DNA of 56,447 nucleotides. Source: Meiothermus sp. CFH 77666. GTDB taxonomy: Bacteria > Deinococcota > Deinococci > Deinococcales > Thermaceae. The notes beneath the pieces were generated by a model that saw only the letters and a list, made by a program, of their open reading frames with translations, did no database searches and was not told the DNA's origin. Below are positions 18,429 to 26,934 of the stretch, piece after piece. The first letter of the stretch is position 1; each line of letters opens with the position of its first letter. The stretch lies in assembly GCF_017497985.1 (NCBI RefSeq), contig NZ_JAGDFV010000023.1:1-56447 (forward strand), given 5' to 3'. The translations under genes and the position numbers were made by a program.

Positions 18429-19145
18429 ATGAAGCGTAGAGACGGGCGGCAAGCTCATGAACTGCGCCCGCTGGCGATTCGAGTGGGCTACGTGCAGTAT
18501 GCCGAGGGGTCGGCTCTGGTAGAACTGGGAAATACCCGGGTGTTGGTGAATGTTTCCCTCACCGAGGGGGTACCCCGGCACGTATCGGGACGGTCAGGCT
18601 GGCTGATGGCCGAGTACAACTTGTTGCCTCGCTCCACCAAAGAGCGCAAGGAGCGTGAGCGGCAAAAAATTTCGGGTCGTACGGCAGAGATTCAGCGGTT
18701 TCTGGGCCGGGCTTTCCGGGCCGCGCTCGACCTGAGCTTGCTGCCCAACAAGACAGTCGTGATTGACGCCGATGTGCTCCAGGCCGATGGGGGAACCCGT
18801 GTGGTCTCGCTGCTAGGGGGGTATGCCGCCCTGCATGTGGCCATGGATCGGCTGGTGAATCAGGGTAAGCTAGATGAATGGCCCCTGACCGAGTTTGCAG
18901 CAGTGAGCGTAGGTTGGATGGGCGAGAACACGCTGTTGCTCGACCTGACCCAGATCGAAGACGAAAACGCCTGGGCCGATCTGACGGTAGTGGCTACCCA
19001 GTCCGGCGACATCATCGAATTGCACGGGGCGGGTGAGGGTCGTCCAGTGCCCAAAGCAACCTATCAGGCCATGCTGGAACTGGGGCTGGCCCAAATTCCC
19101 GAGATAGTACGTCGGGTACATGGACAGCTAAAAAATCGCAGTTGA
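18429..19145 (+). CDS. rph: Ribonuclease PH
   Basis: Phosphorolytic 3'-5' exoribonuclease that trims tRNA 3' ends, 238 aa, the normal length; acts as a hexameric ring. Family features: MKRRDGRQAHELRPL at the N-terminus, GNTRVLVNVSLTEGVP, GRSGWLMAEYNLLPRST, and the phosphate-binding signature QADGGTR. The C-terminal ELHGAGEGRPVPKAT block is also typical. It is followed after 236 bases by the ITPase gene, a pairing often seen in bacteria. Confidence 0.96.
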   Translation: MKRRDGRQAHELRPLAIRVGYVQYAEGSALVELGNTRVLVNVSLTEGVPRHVSGRSGWLMAEYNLLPRSTKERKERERQKISGRTAEIQRFLGRAFRAALDLSLLPNKTVVIDADVLQADGGTRVVSLLGGYAALHVAMDRLVNQGKLDEWPLTEFAAVSVGWMGENTLLLDLTQIEDENAWADLTVVATQSGDIIELHGAGEGRPVPKATYQAMLELGLAQIPEIVRRVHGQLKNRS

Positions 19146-19272
19146 TGGAAAACCGGCCTCATGCTATGAGGTGCCGGACGTGGGAAGAGCGGGGTTGGAT
19201 GAAACAGGCTCTTGATCATGTCTCGTGGGGTGCTCTTCACAAATATCGAGCCATCTGGGACTAAGAAACCTT

Positions 19273-19372
19273 TGTCCTGGACAGAACAGTGGCCGCCTGG
19301 GTGCGTAACATGGGTCTGGGCCCCGACCTTCTCGTTTTCGTGGGCAGCCACGTCTGTGAAGAGCGCTGTAAG
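19273..19372 (+). repeat. Dispersed intergenic repeat (GACAGAACAGTGGCCGCC family), long copy
   Basis: Starts TGTCCTGGACAGAACAGTGG and ends GTCTGTGAAGAGCGCTGTAA. The ends match the copies at 51450-51509 and 40280-40336 in the opposite orientation. The middle (GGGTGCGTAA...TCTCGTTTTCGTGGGCAGCCAC) matches the copies at 44545-44668 and 49305-49430. Its right end runs into the -10 box of the ITPase gene. Confidence 0.75.
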
Positions 19373-19374
19373 AT
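19369..19374 (+). promoter_or_regulatory. -10 box of a leaderless promoter (ITPase gene)
   Basis: TAAGAT lies 7 bases before the ATG. The box sits at the right end of a dispersed repeat, so the repeat may have donated part of the promoter. Confidence 0.45.
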
Positions 19375-19381
19375 AGTTGGG

Positions 19382-19993
19382 ATGCGTCTGCTAATAGCCA
19401 CCTCCAATCCAGGCAAGTACCGCGAGATTAAGGAAGGGCTCGCTCCCCTGGGTTGGACGCTATTCTCCCTGCTCGACTATCCCTTCAAAATGCCGCCCGA
19501 GGAAGGCTCCACCTTTGAGGATAACGCTGTGTTGAAAGCGGCTTTTGCCGCCAAGCACAGTGGTATGCCCACCCTGGCCGACGATTCAGGCCTCGAGGTC
19601 GCAGCCCTAGGGGGGGAGCCTGGGGTTTACTCAGCCCGATACGGTAACAAAAAAACCGACACTGAGCGGAATGTATACCTGCTCGAGCGCCTCAAGGGAG
19701 TTCCCAAGGCCGAGCGCAAAGCCAAGTTTGTGGCGGTGGTGGTGATTGCCTATCCCGATGGCTACATGGAGCTTTACCGGGGTGAGACCGAAGGGGAAAT
19801 CCTCGAGGCTCCCAGGGGCGAGTGGGGCTTTGGCTACGACCCCTTGTTTTACTTGCCCGAGGTGGGTAAAACCTTTGCCGAGATGACCCTCGAGCAGAAA
19901 GCCGCCCACTCCCACCGGGGCAAAGCCCTGCGAATGCTGGTAGAGGCCCACAAGTTTGGGTTGCCCCGCAAAGAGCAGCCCCTTCATGAGTAG
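19382..19993 (+). CDS. RdgB/HAM1-type non-canonical purine NTP pyrophosphatase
   Basis: House-cleaning enzyme that hydrolyses ITP, XTP and dITP to monophosphates, keeping deaminated purines out of nucleic acids. 203 aa. Family motifs: LLIATSNPGKYREIKEGL, GSTFEDNAVLKA, LADDSGLEVAALGGEPGVYSARY, GEILEAPRGEWGFGYDPLFY and the C-terminal SHRGKAL. All conserved substrate-contact residues expected in these blocks are present. Downstream of rph in the same direction. Confidence 0.95.
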   Translation: MRLLIATSNPGKYREIKEGLAPLGWTLFSLLDYPFKMPPEEGSTFEDNAVLKAAFAAKHSGMPTLADDSGLEVAALGGEPGVYSARYGNKKTDTERNVYLLERLKGVPKAERKAKFVAVVVIAYPDGYMELYRGETEGEILEAPRGEWGFGYDPLFYLPEVGKTFAEMTLEQKAAHSHRGKALRMLVEAHKFGLPRKEQPLHE

Positions 19994-20171
19994 CCGCTAC
20001 CCACTCAAGAGCTTCTCTTTCAAAAAGCGCCAAATCCAAACGCCCCAGCCTTGCGTAACTTGAGTTGGAGGCCAAAGTATGAAGCGATGTCAGGGCTAGA
20101 TTTGCATCACTTAAATGAACGACGAGGATGGTTCACGGTTTAGTTAACTGGCGGTCGAGGTTTCATCCGAG

Positions 20172-20177
20172 TATCCT
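20172..20177 (+). promoter_or_regulatory. -10 box of a leaderless promoter (cupredoxin-like gene)
   Basis: TATCCT is followed by 7 bases and the ATG at 20185. No Shine-Dalgarno precedes that ATG. Confidence 0.4.
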
Positions 20178-20184
20178 GGTTTTA

Positions 20185-20567
20185 ATGCGAGCTGTACTGT
20201 TGCTTTTGCTATTTTATTCACTGCCTGCCAGCCCAGCGACCCACAGGCCTGTGTCCTGGTACGGGCGCTTACCATCGAAGAAGGCTTCAAGGCAGGCAAT
20301 ACCAATTCCTCGGATGTAACCATCAAGAAAGGGGGTTGTATCGAGTTTGTAAACGAAGACCCGACTCAAACCACCCACCTGGCTCAAAGCAAGCCGGGCA
20401 CTCCTCAGGAGCTACAGTTCACCACCATCAACCTGGCTCCAGGAATCGAGAACAAAGTGAAGGTGGTCTTCAACATTGCTGGCGAAATAGAGTACATTTG
20501 CAGCCTGAATACGGGCAATATAGTCCACGCCCGAACCATGTACGGTAGGATTACTGTTTTACCCTGA
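20185..20567 (+). pseudogene. Cupredoxin-like lipoprotein gene with a frameshift in the signal peptide
   Basis: From the ATG the first frame reads MRAVLLLLLFYSLPAS, a signal peptide; the mature protein is in another frame: ACQPSDPQACVLVRALTIEE onward to a stop at 20565. Adding one T to the TTTT run at 20212-20215 joins them as MRAVLLLLLFLFTAC, a perfect lipobox. The mature part (about 110 aa) is beta-rich, ending YICSLNTGNIVHARTMYGRITVLP. Its Cys, His and Met, with an upstream His in THLAQS, could be the ligands of a type I copper site. It may be inactive, a sequencing error or a phase-variable gene. A cytochrome-like gene follows. Confidence 0.7.
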
Positions 20568-20796
20568 TATTTTACTCGATTCTCCTGGGAGATCTGCGCT
20601 TTGAGTCCATCGAAACGCCCGAAGCCTTGATTTGTTGCGCCGCATCCGGCGCCATTAAGAAAACTTTCGCACATCAGCATAAAGGGTGCTTGGTGCGAAA
20701 AAAGATGAAAACAGCCTGTGAGCCACGCGGGCACTAATCGGCTACAGGTTGCTCTATGCCAACACCTATTGGGTGACTGGTTCTACGGAGGCTCTT

Positions 20797-21207
20797 ATGC
20801 CAAGGTATTTGATGGCTTTTACGCTTTTGGTGGCTATGCTGTCGCCGTTTGTTCTGGCTCGAGGCCCCTACCGCTTGCAGGCCATTACGCAGTTCAATCT
20901 GGTGGCCGACCGCGGTGATGTGCGCACGGTAACGTGCCAGTATTGTCACGTTAACGCGAACGGAGGGGCTCCCTGGAACGCTTTTGGAAACGAAGTGCGG
21001 GCCAACTTCAAAGGCAACATTGGCGATGCCCTCTACGAAGCCCTCAAGGCTATGAAGGACTCCGATGGCGATGGTTACGCTGATGTGCTCGAGGTCTTTG
21101 CCGGAACGCTACCGGGTGATGCCAACAGCAAACCTCTGGTCACCGCGCAGTTCCTAATGCAGAGCCTGGAAAAAGCCGGTGGTGTGGATATTTACAAGCC
21201 TAAGTAA
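20797..21207 (+). CDS. Secreted CxxCH (haem c-type) protein with calcium-binding repeat
   Basis: 136 aa. A signal peptide (MPRYLMAFTLLVAMLSPFVLA, cleavage near 21) is followed by TCQYCH at 46-51, a haem c attachment motif, and by DSDGDGYADVLEVFAG (88-103), a thrombospondin type 3/EF-hand-like calcium-binding loop. The ATG is preferred over an upstream in-frame start because it follows GGAGG and begins the signal peptide. Probable extracytoplasmic electron-transfer or sensor protein; the axial Met ligand is not obvious. The neighbouring cupredoxin-like gene suggests a role in periplasmic redox, but no partner oxidase is nearby. Confidence 0.78.
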   Translation: MPRYLMAFTLLVAMLSPFVLARGPYRLQAITQFNLVADRGDVRTVTCQYCHVNANGGAPWNAFGNEVRANFKGNIGDALYEALKAMKDSDGDGYADVLEVFAGTLPGDANSKPLVTAQFLMQSLEKAGGVDIYKPK

Positions 21208-21269
21208 GGGCTGGTGAATCGTGTGGGCGAACCTTGTGTTCGCCTGATTTTTTTGGGCACTATTGGGCT

Positions 21270-21971
21270 ATGTCTAAACTGCGTGGAAAAGTGGCGCTGG
21301 TTACCGGAGCCTCCTCGGGAATAGGCCTCGAGATTGCCAAGCAACTGGTTGCAAATGGGGTGGGGGTGGGTTTGTTTGCCCGTAGCCAGGCCAAGCTGGC
21401 CCGCCTTGCGGGGGAATTGGGTAACAGCCTGGCGCTGCCAGGAGACATTACCCGATACGAGGATGTAGAGAAAGCGGTATTGCAGCTCGAGGCCCATTTT
21501 GGCGGCCTGGACTACCTGATCAACAACGCCGGGGTAGGCATTTTCAAACCCGTTCACGAACTCGAGCCCGAGGAGTGGCAGCGGGTACTGCAAACCAACC
21601 TGACCGGGCCATTTTATGCCACCAAAGCTGCGGTGCCGGCCATGCAGAAGCGAGGTGGGGGGCACATCATCAATATCGGTTCATTGGCGGGGAAGAATGC
21701 CTTTGCAAACGGAGCCGCCTACAACGCCAGTAAGTTTGGCCTGCTGGGCTTTTCCGAAGCCTCCATGCTTGATCTGCGATACTACGGAATTCGGGTCAGC
21801 AGTATTTTGCCCGGCTCCGTAGACACCCCTTTTGCCGGCAACACCACCGGCGCTCCTTGGAAAATCCAGCCCCAGGATATTGCCCAGGCGGTGTTATACC
21901 TTTTGCAAAGCGACCCCCGCATCATTCCCAGCCAGCTCGATTTGCGCCCCAGCCAGCCGCCCAGGAAATGA
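21270..21971 (+). CDS. Short-chain dehydrogenase/reductase
   Basis: Classical SDR oxidoreductase, 233 aa, Rossmann fold. The NAD(P)-binding motif TGASSGIG is at 12-19, NNAG near residue 88, the catalytic Ser in INIGSLAGK, and the YxxxK motif in YNASK. The ARS motif after the second strand (GLFARSQAKL) suggests NADP preference. Substrate unknown. Several in-frame starts exist upstream; the ATG giving MSKLRGKVALVTG matches the usual SDR start. Confidence 0.92.
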   Translation: MSKLRGKVALVTGASSGIGLEIAKQLVANGVGVGLFARSQAKLARLAGELGNSLALPGDITRYEDVEKAVLQLEAHFGGLDYLINNAGVGIFKPVHELEPEEWQRVLQTNLTGPFYATKAAVPAMQKRGGGHIINIGSLAGKNAFANGAAYNASKFGLLGFSEASMLDLRYYGIRVSSILPGSVDTPFAGNTTGAPWKIQPQDIAQAVLYLLQSDPRIIPSQLDLRPSQPPRK

Positions 21972-22216
21972 GCCCAGCAAAAAGGCTTTCAGATGCCTGC
22001 CATACTCCTCCCTCACACCTAATGCACCGAGGCGCAGGACACCCGTCAGATAAAAACCAAATAGGTGTCTGTGAGCACCGCTCAGAAAAGGTACTTTCAG
22101 CCATAATTTGGGGCATTTGCACGGGGATAGCCCTGGGCTAAGACGAAGACATCTTCCGGTATGTTCTTGTTAAGTTGCGCCCGTATAAGGTCTGGAGATG
22201 AATCCAGGCTGTGTTA

Positions 22217-22254
22217 GAAAATCATGCTCCGGGCGCAATACCCGAATGATTTTC
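22217..22254. other. Strong stem-loop
   Basis: GAAAATCAT pairs perfectly with ATGATTTTC, with an inner CGGG/CCCG stem. It could be a bidirectional terminator after the SDR gene or a regulatory structure; the arms end in AAAA/TTTT as in intrinsic terminators. Confidence 0.5.
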
Positions 22255-22614
22255 GATCATGCCATTATCCAAAACATAGACGGGAGGCACTAAGCCGTGT
22301 ATTCCTCGAAGCTGACCGGACACCGCTTTGTGCTGAGGGCGATGGTTTTGGGAGAAAGGCTGCGGGGCTTGGGTTCGATGATACCGGACATTTATCCCCT
22401 GTGAAGGCCCCATGGTTTTCATAGCAGATTCATCAAAAAACTGCACAGGCACGCACATCTTGAAGCAACTTTTGCCTGTGTCCTGGGGTGGTTCCAGACT
22501 CTTTACTTCGCTTCGGATTGTAGTAAGATACCCTTTGACGCAGAAGGCAGTTGTTCCAAAAGTAACGTTGTGAACATGGTGGAAACGCTGCCAGAGACTG
22601 CTGTCGAGATACAG

Positions 22615-22653
22615 TTCAAGCCGTGTTTTGGTCTGTACAGGATCGGGCTTGAA
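22615..22653 (+). promoter_or_regulatory. Inverted repeat at the ribosome-binding site of the sugar-binding protein gene
   Basis: TTCAAGCC and GGCTTGAA (8-bp perfect arms) are separated by 23 bases, and the right arm ends just before the Shine-Dalgarno GAGGAGGAGG. It could be an operator or an mRNA stem that modulates translation. Confidence 0.4.
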
Positions 22654-22667
22654 ACGAGGAGGAGGAC

Positions 22668-23870
22668 ATGAAAAAAGGTCTTTTGATGGCAGCCATAGCC
22701 GCCCTGGGTCTGGCGGGCTCAGTTATGGCGCAGGGCAAACTGACGGTCTGGACGCACTACGGCGGCCCTGAACTGGCCTGGCTCAAGCAAACTGCGGCCA
22801 ACTTTAGCAAGAGCAGCGGAACCCAGGTTGATGTTGTCGAGGTACCCTTTGGTGATATCCAGAACAAGTTTATTTTGGGAGCGCCCCAGGGCCAGGCTGC
22901 CGACCTGGTAGTGAGCATTCCCCACGACTGGGTGGGGGCCATGGCGGCGGCAGGTGTGCTGGAGCCCATGGGCAAATATGCCACCAGCAGCTATATTCAG
23001 AGCCTTTCGGACGTGGCGGTAGAGGCCCTCACCTTCCGCAATCAGCTTTTTGCCTTGCCCATGTTTGCCGAGTCGGTGGCGCTTATTTACAACAAAAAGC
23101 TGGTCAAGGAAGCCCCCAAAACCTGGGATGAGTTTCTCAAGATTGCCCAGGACAATACCAAGGGTAACTCCTTTGGCTTCCTTTACGACCTGGCCAACCC
23201 CTATTTCAACTACGGTTGGTTTACAGCCTATGGCGCTTCGGTGTTTGGTCGCACGGCACAAGGCGTGGACGCCAGCCAGACCCGCCTGGGCGGCGATGCA
23301 GGGGTGCGGGCTGTCAACTTCATCAAAGACTTGCGCTACCGCTATCGCCTGATCCCCGAGGGCGTGGACTACGGCGTGGCCGACAGTGCTTTCAAAGAAG
23401 GGGCTTTGGCCATGATTTTGAACGGCCCCTGGGCGATTGGCGACTACAAGAAAGCTAACATTGACTTTGGAATCGCTCCCCTTCCCAGCCCTCCTGGTGG
23501 CGGGCAGTGGCGTCCGTTTGTGGGGGTGCAGGGCGTGGCCATGAACGCCTACTCGCGTAACAAGACTGCTGCGGCCAACTTCGCCAAGCTACTGGTGTCA
23601 ACCCAGAACCAGATCGCCTTTAACAAGGCCGGCGGGCGCTTGCCGGTATCCAAGCAGGCAGTTCAGCAGTTGCGGAACGACCCTGTGGTAGCGGGTTTCT
23701 CGGCGACCATTGCGTTGGGGTCGCCCATGCCCAACATCCCCGAGATGGGTAAGGTGTGGGGGCCTTGGGGGAATGCCCTTTCGCAGGCCGTCCAGAAGTC
23801 GGACACCAACGTGGCTCAAATCGTGGCAGCCATGGTGGCAGAAATAAACCGGGGCCTTTCGGGCCGATAG
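22668..23870 (+). CDS. malE: Maltose/maltodextrin-type ABC transporter substrate-binding protein
   Basis: Extracytoplasmic sugar-binding protein, 400 aa, cluster related to MalE and the Thermus trehalose/maltose-binding protein. A Sec signal peptide (MKKGLLMAAIAALGLAGSVMAQ) is followed by KLTVWTHYGGPELAWLKQTA, VEVPFGDIQNKF and the family block AFKEGALAMILNGPWAIGDYKK. There is no lipobox Cys, unlike many thermophile homologues. The Shine-Dalgarno is very strong and a terminator follows, so it is expressed alone and highly, while the probable permease genes are 6 kb away. The sugar is inferred from the malF/malG, amylase and malQ genes in the region. Confidence 0.9.
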   Translation: MKKGLLMAAIAALGLAGSVMAQGKLTVWTHYGGPELAWLKQTAANFSKSSGTQVDVVEVPFGDIQNKFILGAPQGQAADLVVSIPHDWVGAMAAAGVLEPMGKYATSSYIQSLSDVAVEALTFRNQLFALPMFAESVALIYNKKLVKEAPKTWDEFLKIAQDNTKGNSFGFLYDLANPYFNYGWFTAYGASVFGRTAQGVDASQTRLGGDAGVRAVNFIKDLRYRYRLIPEGVDYGVADSAFKEGALAMILNGPWAIGDYKKANIDFGIAPLPSPPGGGQWRPFVGVQGVAMNAYSRNKTAAANFAKLLVSTQNQIAFNKAGGRLPVSKQAVQQLRNDPVVAGFSATIALGSPMPNIPEMGKVWGPWGNALSQAVQKSDTNVAQIVAAMVAEINRGLSGR

Positions 23871-23917
23871 AGCGTCCTCCTACGAACACCTGATACAGCG
23901 AAAACCTTTACTTCCAG

Positions 23918-23945
23918 AACCCCCTTCGCACGAAGGGGGTTTTTA
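23918..23945 (+). terminator. Intrinsic terminator after the sugar-binding protein gene
   Basis: Stem AACCCCCTTCG/CGAAGGGGGTT (11 bp) with a 2-base loop, running into TTTT. It isolates malE from the protease gene. Confidence 0.9.
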
Positions 23946-24055
23946 TCCATGGGTAGATGAGAGAAAAAAGTGTGCATTCCAACATCGAAATTAAGCGCTG
24001 TTAGGCTACTCTAATTTTCATAGCTGCGCCCAGCGCACGGACAGGAGATCCTAAC

Positions 24056-25090
24056 ATGCGGCGTTCTTGGCTAATTTTTGCGGTAGTGGCTTACCTCGGC
24101 ATGTTGGCTGCGGTGATTCAGGCGCAGCCCGTACAGACGCCCCGAACCCTGACCGCCGAAGCTCGAAGCGCCCTCGAGCAGGTTTACACCCGTGCTTTGC
24201 CTGCAGCGTTGCGTATCGAGACCGTTCCCGAAGGTACGGGTTCTGGTTTTTTTATCAGTGCGGATGGGCTGGTCATGACCGCCTATCACGTGATTGAGGA
24301 CACCAGCAGTTTTCGGGTGGTCAACTCCAAGAACGAATCGTTCCCTGCCGAACTCGTAGGTTATGACGAGTTCCGCGATATTGCCATTTTGCGGGCCAGG
24401 GTGAATGCACCGGTGCCGTTTTTGCCCCTCGAGACCACCATAGGGCCACAGGTGGGGGAGGCCTTATTAGCTATCGGAAACTCGAGGGGTGCCTTTATCG
24501 CCCCACGTTATGGCTTGGTCAATACTGTTGAGCGTGACATTTTCCCCTTCTTCAACTCCATCGCCATCTCCACCACCATCCCCCTGGCCCCCGGCGACTC
24601 TGGCGGCCCGGTCATCAACCAGGCCGGGCGGGTGGTGGCGGTCGTGGTGGCGATTGGTCAGCCTAACGGCGTATTTGAAAGCTACCTGTCGCCTCTGCTG
24701 GGTTTGAGTGAGGTGATTGGCCAGCTCCAGGCGGGCCGCAAACGCGACGTGCCCTACATAGGGGTGCAGCTTTTTCAGATTGACGATGAAACCGCGGCCA
24801 CCCTGCGCATCCCCAAGGAAGGAGTTTTGATCCGGGGACTCCTGCGCGGGGGCGCTGCCGAGCGGGCCGGTTTGCGCGGCTTTGCGGTTCGCCGAGAGAA
24901 CGGGCAGGAGATCTACGAATTTGACGTGATTCTCGAGGCCGATGGCCGGAAATTCAACGATGTCACCGAGCTCCAGCGCTATATCCGCAGCAAAGAGGTG
25001 GGCGACAACGTGACCCTGACCATACGGCGGGGCAGCCAGACCCTCAAGATTGAACTCAAACTCACCGCCAACCCAACCCGGCGCAGTTAG
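24056..25090 (+). CDS. HtrA/DegP-like periplasmic serine protease
   Basis: S1C-type serine endoprotease for quality control outside the cytoplasm, 344 aa. An N-terminal hydrophobic segment (residues 5-24) acts as signal or anchor. The trypsin-like triad is His78 (TAYHVIED), Asp108 (FRDIAIL) and Ser182 (GDSGGP). A single C-terminal PDZ domain (about 245-340; YIGVQL...GGAAERAGL) follows. AGGAG precedes the ATG. The ECF sigma/anti-sigma pair lies two genes downstream; envelope-stress control by it is possible but not shown. Confidence 0.93.
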   Translation: MRRSWLIFAVVAYLGMLAAVIQAQPVQTPRTLTAEARSALEQVYTRALPAALRIETVPEGTGSGFFISADGLVMTAYHVIEDTSSFRVVNSKNESFPAELVGYDEFRDIAILRARVNAPVPFLPLETTIGPQVGEALLAIGNSRGAFIAPRYGLVNTVERDIFPFFNSIAISTTIPLAPGDSGGPVINQAGRVVAVVVAIGQPNGVFESYLSPLLGLSEVIGQLQAGRKRDVPYIGVQLFQIDDETAATLRIPKEGVLIRGLLRGGAAERAGLRGFAVRRENGQEIYEFDVILEADGRKFNDVTELQRYIRSKEVGDNVTLTIRRGSQTLKIELKLTANPTRRS

Positions 25091-25335
25091 TGCGGGTTTG
25101 TCTTTCTAACCACCGTCCCCTAACCCCTGGTCTCTGCATCACCCTTTCCACAATATGCATAGCGTTCAAGCAAAGATGACATCATTCGATGTGGCGCCGT
25201 CGCCCATTGCGGTGGCAAAATTTGAAAAACTTTTTGCATTTACTAAGGAACGCTTATCAAACTTTACACTTTGACCATTGCTTCACCCTGCCAGGGCAAA
25301 TAGGATTGAAGGAAATTCCCGAAGGGAGGCCCTTT

Positions 25336-26676
25336 ATGGAACGCCCATCCAAGGAAGTTATCCAGGAGAACCGTGACTACACCTTGTTTTCGTGGTCGGT
25401 GCAAAGCACCTCGAACCCCATCCACATGACCCGTTCAAAAGGCGTGTGGTTCTGGGACGGCGATGGCAACAAGTGGCTGGACTTCAGCAGCCAGCTTATC
25501 AACATCAATGTGGGGCACCAGCACCCCAAGGTACTCGAGGCTATCAAGAAGCAGGTGGACGAACTGTGCTTTGCAGGCCCCAGCTTTGCCACCGAGCCCC
25601 GGGGGCAACTGGGCAAGAAACTGGCCGAAGTGACGGGCCTGGCCAAGTCCTTTTTCTGCCTGGGCGGGGCTGAGGCCAACGAAAACGCCATGAAGATAGC
25701 CCGCCTCTACACGGGCCGCGACAAAATCATTACCCGCTACCGCAGCTACCACGGCGCTACCATGGGTTCCATGACCGCTTCGGGCGACCCCCGGCGCTGG
25801 CCGGTGGAGCCAGGAATTCCCGGTATCGTGCGAGCCTTCGACCCCTACTGCTACCGCTGCCCCTTCGGCAAAACCCCGGATAGCTGCCGGCGCGAGTGCG
25901 TGAGCCACATCGAAGAAATCATCCAGATGGAAGGCCCCCACACCATCGCGGCTATCATGGTCGAGGGCATCACCGGCTCCAACGGGCTGCTGGTGCCTCC
26001 CGACGACTACTACCCCAAGCTGCGGGCGCTATGCGACAAATACGGCATTCTCCTCATTACCGATGAGGTGATGAGCGGCTTTGGGCGCACCGGTAAGTGG
26101 CTCTCCACGCAGCACTACGGCATCAAGCCCGACATCGTGACCTGCGCCAAGGGGCTTACCAGCGGCTACATGCCCCTGGGGGCGGTGATTGTCTCCAAGC
26201 CGATTGCCGATTTCTTCGAAGACCACATGCTTTGGGGGGGCCTGACCTACTCGGGCCACCCGGTCTCGTGCGCCGCCGCCGTAGCGAACCTCGCGGTTTA
26301 CGAGGAGGAGCACCTGTTCGAAAACACCCAGGAACAGGGCCGGTATTTGGGGGAGCGCCTCGAGGCCATGCGCAAGAAGTACGCCTGCGTAGGTGATGTG
26401 CGCTACATCGGGCTGTTTAGTGTGCTCGAGCTGGTCAAGGACAAAGCCACCAAGGAGCCCCTGGCCCCCTTCAACGGTACCTCCCCCGAGATGCAGAAGT
26501 TGGCGGCTTACCTCAAGTCCAAGCACATCTACGCCTTCAGCCGCTTCAATATGCTCTGGGTTTGTCCACCGCTTGTTATCAACCGCGAGGAACTCAAGTA
26601 CGGCCTGGACGTGATCGAGGAGGGTCTGGCCCTGGTAGATGAAGCGCTGGGCGTGGTGGGGGCGGCTGCCGACTAG
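25336..26676 (+). CDS. Class III PLP-dependent aminotransferase
   Basis: Fold-type I aminotransferase of class III (omega/GABA/taurine-pyruvate group), 446 aa. The PLP lysine is K272 in CAKGLTSGY; ITDEVMSGFGRTG (241-253) is the class III signature and YHGATMGS binds the cofactor. A cysteine cluster YCYRCPFG...CRREC (residues 171-188) is an insertion seen in one subgroup. GGGAGG precedes the ATG. The amine substrate is not known. An aldehyde dehydrogenase of the succinate-semialdehyde type is 1.5 kb away, so a GABA-like route is a reasonable but unproven guess. Confidence 0.9.
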   Translation: MERPSKEVIQENRDYTLFSWSVQSTSNPIHMTRSKGVWFWDGDGNKWLDFSSQLININVGHQHPKVLEAIKKQVDELCFAGPSFATEPRGQLGKKLAEVTGLAKSFFCLGGAEANENAMKIARLYTGRDKIITRYRSYHGATMGSMTASGDPRRWPVEPGIPGIVRAFDPYCYRCPFGKTPDSCRRECVSHIEEIIQMEGPHTIAAIMVEGITGSNGLLVPPDDYYPKLRALCDKYGILLITDEVMSGFGRTGKWLSTQHYGIKPDIVTCAKGLTSGYMPLGAVIVSKPIADFFEDHMLWGGLTYSGHPVSCAAAVANLAVYEEEHLFENTQEQGRYLGERLEAMRKKYACVGDVRYIGLFSVLELVKDKATKEPLAPFNGTSPEMQKLAAYLKSKHIYAFSRFNMLWVCPPLVINREELKYGLDVIEEGLALVDEALGVVGAAAD

Positions 26677-26762
26677 GCGAAAGTTCAAGCAAACGCAGCC
26701 TTTTGCGAAAGACCGACCCGAAGCTACCGGTAGCCTCGGCGGCCTGGTAAGTAAATCTTAGC

Positions 26763-26856
26763 GCCTCCCAGGGCGTAGGGGATAGGTGTTGGTGATCCAC
26801 CACCCACCCCCATCACGTGAGTCGCTGGAGGTTGGCTACACGCCCAGAGGTGGCAT
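26763..26856 (-). repeat. Dispersed intergenic repeat (GGCGTATAGCCAAC family), copy 1
   Basis: Read on the minus strand it runs GGGCGTGTAGCCAACCTCCAG, then GATGGGGGTGGGTGGTGG, then CCTATCCCCTACGCCC. The same ordered blocks occur at 37693-37784, 40166-40250 and 46751-46857. Non-coding. Confidence 0.7.
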
Positions 26857-26860
26857 CTGA

Positions 26861-26889
26861 GGAACTAGTGCTTGAGGATTTAATATACT
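26861..26889 (+). promoter_or_regulatory. Candidate promoter of the ECF sigma gene
   Basis: GGAACT (26861-26866) and TATACT (26884-26889) are 17 bases apart. GGAAC is the usual -35 of ECF-type promoters, so the sigma factor may drive its own gene; TATACT instead resembles a housekeeping -10. Confidence 0.4.
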
Positions 26890-26934
26890 TGAACATCTAT
26901 AGCGCCAGAGCCCGCCGTATTGTTGAATAGAGGC

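Larger units (their letters stand above)
21972..22667. other. 696-base intergenic region before the sugar-binding protein gene
   Basis: No convincing gene: frames on both strands are short and broken. Structures seen are a hairpin at 22217-22254 and an inverted repeat at 22615-22653 next to the Shine-Dalgarno of the next gene. The fragment AVYSSKLTGHRFVLRAMVLGER read on the plus strand near 22297 may be a decayed coding remnant, but I could not assign it. Confidence 0.5.

Noticed and set aside
22222-22458. Open frame of 78 codons on the minus strand upstream of malE, possible transposase remnant
   Set aside because: I could not match it to any transposase motif, and it lacks a ribosome site.
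24005-24055. Promoter for the HtrA-like gene (TACTCT/TAATTT boxes)
   Set aside because: Several overlapping candidate boxes with no matching -35; the gene has a normal Shine-Dalgarno, so the start site is not decided.
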